Shown here piece by piece: positions 52,415-54,538 of a DNA stretch of 54,538 nt. A model generated the notes under the pieces. That model searched no databases. It was not told the DNA's origin and saw only the letters and a list, made by a program, of their open reading frames with translations. The translations under genes and the position numbers were made by a program. Each line of letters begins with the position of its first letter. The first letter of the stretch is position 1. The DNA is from an uncultured Alistipes sp. (GTDB taxonomy: Bacteria; Bacteroidota; Bacteroidia; Bacteroidales; Rikenellaceae): NCBI GenBank assembly GCA_948736885.1, contig CAPXWY010000002.1:193959-248496 (forward strand), in the 5' to 3' direction.

Positions 52415-53398
52415 TCAGAGCCACTTCTTGAAACGGAAGTACCAGATGGTGAGCCCCGAACAGAAGATCATGAGCCCGATGGCGAAGAAATAACCGACGG
52501 GGAGGACCCACCCGTTGGGCAAGGTGAAATGCCAGTCGAGCTCGGGCATGTACTTGAAATTCATGCCGTAGATCGACGCGATGAGGGTGGCGGGCAGGAA
52601 GATGACGGCGGCGACGGAAAAAATCTTGACGATCTCGTTCTGCTCGATGTTGATCAGACCCAGAGCGGCGTCCTGGATATAGTCGAGACGCTGGAACGAG
52701 AAATCGGCGTGGTTGATGAGCGAATTGACGTCCTTGATCATCAACTGGAGGCGGGGGTAGATGTCGTTGGGGAATCGCTCGGAACGCAGGATGCCGGACA
52801 AGACGCGCTGGCGGTCGAAAATGTTCTCGCGCAACGACATGGTGCTCTCCTGCAAGGCGCTGATGCGGTGCAGGACCTCCTTGTCGATGGTATCCTCGGA
52901 GTTGATGGCCTTGGAGAGCGCGGCGACCTGCTTGGAAACCAGCTCGACCATATCGGCATCGAAGTCGATGCGCACCTCCAACAACGAGATGAAGAGGTGG
53001 TAACCGGTCGAATAACTGCGGTAGTTCATCTGGAGCCGCTTTTCGGTCTCGCGGAACGTACGCGACTCGGCCCCGCGGACCGAGACGAGGACGCCCTCGT
53101 TGGAGATGATGAACGAAACGGGCTCGACGACGAACGAATCGCCGGTAGGAACGAAGAAATTGGAGTTGGAGATGATGGCGGTCTCGCTCTCGGAATATTT
53201 GGACGTGGACTCGATCTCCTCGACCTGCTGTTTGGTCTGGAGGCTAATCTCCATGAAGTTCTCGACGGCTTTCTGCTCCTTGATGGTGGGGAGGAGCATG
53301 TCGATCCAGAGGATGTCGTCGTAACCGAGCTCGTCGAAGAGCTTGGTGTCGGCGTTACGGATGATCTTGTTGTACTGCTTGAGGTAGATGGTAATCAT
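52415..53398 (-). CDS. corA: CorA family magnesium/cobalt transporter
   Basis: 327 aa. A large cytoplasmic N-terminal funnel domain is followed by two C-terminal helices; the pore signature YGMNF ends the first, near residue 275, and the last residues FRFKKWL are basic as is usual. It forms a pentameric Mg2+ channel. The ATG at 53398 gives the normal start; the longer frame adds no family residues. It has a leader of up to ~340 nt with a 21-codon ORF. Confidence 0.93.
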   Translation of the reverse strand: MITIYLKQYNKIIRNADTKLFDELGYDDILWIDMLLPTIKEQKAVENFMEISLQTKQQVEEIESTSKYSESETAIISNSNFFVPTGDSFVVEPVSFIISNEGVLVSVRGAESRTFRETEKRLQMNYRSYSTGYHLFISLLEVRIDFDADMVELVSKQVAALSKAINSEDTIDKEVLHRISALQESTMSLRENIFDRQRVLSGILRSERFPNDIYPRLQLMIKDVNSLINHADFSFQRLDYIQDAALGLINIEQNEIVKIFSVAAVIFLPATLIASIYGMNFKYMPELDWHFTLPNGWVLPVGYFFAIGLMIFCSGLTIWYFRFKKWL

Positions 53399-53743
53399 GG
53401 GTGACTCGCTGAAAGATTGGAGAATCCGTGGGCTGCGGGAACGGGCGGAACGACCGCCGGACTCTTCAGCCGGGATTGACCCTGGGAGCCACCTTGATTC
53501 CGGTGTTCCAAAACTTGCGGGAAGCCTGCCGCTTCTGACAATCGAAGACGAAGCCGTCGGCAGCGCGGCGACGGACGGAACGGGAAGAAAAAACCGGAAG
53601 TGAAGACGAGGAAGACCCGGCGCGCGGACAGCATGCCGCACGCTTCGCACTAAGGAAGCACTCCGCACCGGAAAACGGCGCGGCGACTATAGGCAGGACT
53701 ATGACCATCGTCCATGAGGTAAACTGAAAGTTGGTTCGTGACG
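53399..53743 (-). other. long 5' leader of corA
   Basis: Between the corA start and the nearest consensus -7 box lie about 340 bases. A 21-codon ORF on the minus strand (53650-53715, ATG to TAG) is contained. Several GC-rich inverted repeats are visible but none matches a known Mg2+ riboswitch that I recognise. Confidence 0.4.
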
Positions 53744-53751
53744 CAAAGTTA
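53744..53751 (-). promoter_or_regulatory. -7 box possibly driving corA
   Basis: Minus strand TAACTTTG matches TAnnTTTG. A -33 TTTG is not at the expected distance, so the assignment is tentative. Confidence 0.4.
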
Positions 53752-53807
53752 TACAAAAATCGGTAGTTTTTTACACGCCGTGCGCGAAAAAGGCGCCGAA
53801 AACTTGA

Positions 53808-53835
53808 CAAGGGGGCTCGTGCAGACCTATATTTG
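53808..53835 (+). promoter_or_regulatory. plus-strand promoter-like sequence without a clear gene
   Basis: TATATTTG (53828-53835) is a consensus -7 box; an imperfect -33 match (TTG within ACTTGACA) lies about 20 bp upstream. Downstream a 101-codon plus-strand ORF from a TTG at 53833 has no recognisable similarity. Confidence 0.35.
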
Positions 53836-53930
53836 CCCTACGATTCGCCACCGACGGCTTGCATCGAAGCAAGTTATCAACAACAAATCAAGGCTGGCTC
53901 TCAGCCGAATGCAAATCTTATCGACCATTA

Positions 53931-54344
53931 TCAACAGATTTTCGACCGGTTTATCGACAACCGATCCATGCGACGGACCGACGGCTGCACCGAAAATGAA
54001 AATGTCTCCGGAGAAGAGGGAAAGACTCCCGGGCCGGGTGCGTGCATGCGAAGAAAAGGCAACTTCTGCGCAGATGCTTGGACGCAGCGCACGGAGAGAG
54101 CATGCGAGCGATGCGTAGAATTCAGCGCCCCCATGTAGTCCGAACCGAACCATAGCGAACCCACCTGGAAATGATCGGGAGTAAGTGAGGACGCCGACCA
54201 ACTGTGTCCACCTGTGCCGTCGCCGACCAACTCTCCCGTCTCCCGGTAGCGGTAGCCCGTAGCAGGCGCTGTGAAGCAATCGCTAATAGGAATGCGGCGG
54301 AGGGTGCGAACAATGGTTTTTACTGCGAATGTTAATGCAGTCAC
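53931..54344 (-). pseudogene. remnant of a FISUMP-type (Fibrobacter major paralogous) domain protein
   Basis: Within this 137-codon frame, residues 24-89 (about 54078-54275) read like the end of a FISUMP domain: APATGYR, TGELVGDGTGGHSWSASS and RSHALSVRCVQ, where intact proteins normally end a few residues after RCVQ. The N-terminal part of the domain, the signal peptide and any upstream domains are absent, and the frame runs on 48 codons past the normal end. It is best read as a decayed 3' fragment of a surface protein gene. Confidence 0.6.
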
Positions 54345-54538
54345 CTCGTACGGAATGTCGGGCGCAGCCTGCGGGGCACGCTTGCGGGCCTCCGCTGCGG
54401 GAGGCTGCGGCCCGCACGGCTCGAAGAGCCGAACAACGGCGACTGCAAATCGTTCGCCCGGACCGGCTGCGATCGTCCCACCTCGACAACCCTACTTTGT
54501 CATTCTGAACGAAGTGAAGAATCTTTTCCCTTGCGAAC
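54345..54538. other. right-hand end with dispersed repeats
   Basis: No gene is recognised. About 54355-54430 is GC-rich and shares blocks with the gaps at 10.7 and 21.9 kb. TTTGTCATTCTGAACGAAGT through GAAGAATCTTTT (54496-54527) is another copy of the CATTCTGAGCG...GAAGAATC family. Confidence 0.55.

Noticed and set aside
54010..54045. RNase P RNA-like stretch GAGGGAAAGACTCCCGGG
   Set aside because: It only loosely resembles the conserved GAGGAAAGTCCGGGC block, and no matching downstream conserved elements were found.
53833..54138. 101-codon plus-strand ORF with a promoter-like -7 box
   Set aside because: TTG start, no recognisable family and overlap with the FISUMP remnant; kept only as a promoter observation.
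54300..54360. group II intron domain V-like CACCTCGTACGG
   Set aside because: No complementary arm, no GTGCG 5' end and no reverse transcriptase are present.

Overview
The window is chromosomal DNA from a GC-rich member of the Bacteroidales, most like Alistipes or another Rikenellaceae; this is an inference from gene content, and no ribosomal RNA is present to confirm it. Four things point there. Gene starts lack Shine-Dalgarno motifs. Many starts are preceded by the Bacteroidetes promoter pattern TTTG-N18-21-TAnnTTTG. Families largely confined to Bacteroidetes are present (DUF4271, DUF4296, DUF3467, a FISUMP-type remnant). The order DUF4271-hemD-rnpA-yidD is a typical Bacteroidetes block. 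No tRNA, rRNA, CRISPR array, transposase or prophage was seen.

Layout: 0.1-3.3 kb (minus) holds a galactose operon, galK-galE-nucleotidyltransferase, without galT. 3.8-8.3 kb (plus) has lnt, folC and an AT-richer orphan secreted protein ending at a strong terminator. 8.4-11.8 kb has a DUF3467 gene, a three-unit promoter-bearing repeat array, a LysE-type exporter, cmk and ispH. 12.0-17.9 kb (plus) has a small membrane protein, an S41 protease, an orphan histidine kinase, DUF4271, hemD, rnpA and yidD. 17.9-25 kb (minus) has a hemerythrin-LuxR regulator coupled to a CDF metal exporter, an LTA-synthase-like membrane sulfatase, upp, hflX and tonB. 25.2-32 kb has rlmN, a thioredoxin, rsmG, and an rluD/PASTA/lptFG/tgt run. 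32.1-35.7 kb (plus) has a GT2 glycosyltransferase overlapping an ECF-type sigma factor, then a YgiQ radical SAM protein. 35.9-41.1 kb (minus) has a YeiH-type transporter, a porin, recO, prmA and a TlpA-like protein. 41.3-42.2 kb is xerD. 42.3-53.4 kb (minus) is envelope-rich: a small conserved protein, a DUF4296 lipoprotein, an FtsX/LolC permease, rbfA, an outer-membrane barrel, an Ig-like lipoprotein, an internally duplicated lipoprotein, folK, holB, a flippase and corA. The last 1.1 kb holds only a decayed FISUMP domain and repeats.

Most genes are housekeeping: translation and RNA modification (rsmG, rlmN, rluD, tgt, prmA, rbfA, rnpA, hflX), cofactors (folC, folK, hemD, ispH), envelope biogenesis (lnt, lptFG-like, yidD, lolC-like, tonB, flippase) and DNA maintenance (recO, xerD, holB). 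The most unusual content is non-coding. There are tandem 69-77 bp palindromic repeat arrays that carry promoter -7 boxes. A sense-oriented GTGAAAGGTGAAA repeat sits at or just after the stop codons of about eight unrelated genes. An AATTGTGAATT-type repeat lies just before several starts, and a CATTCTGAGCGNAGCGAAGAATC family is scattered through the gaps. Among proteins, the hemerythrin-LuxR/CDF pair, the galT-less galactose operon and the duplicated lipoprotein stand out.
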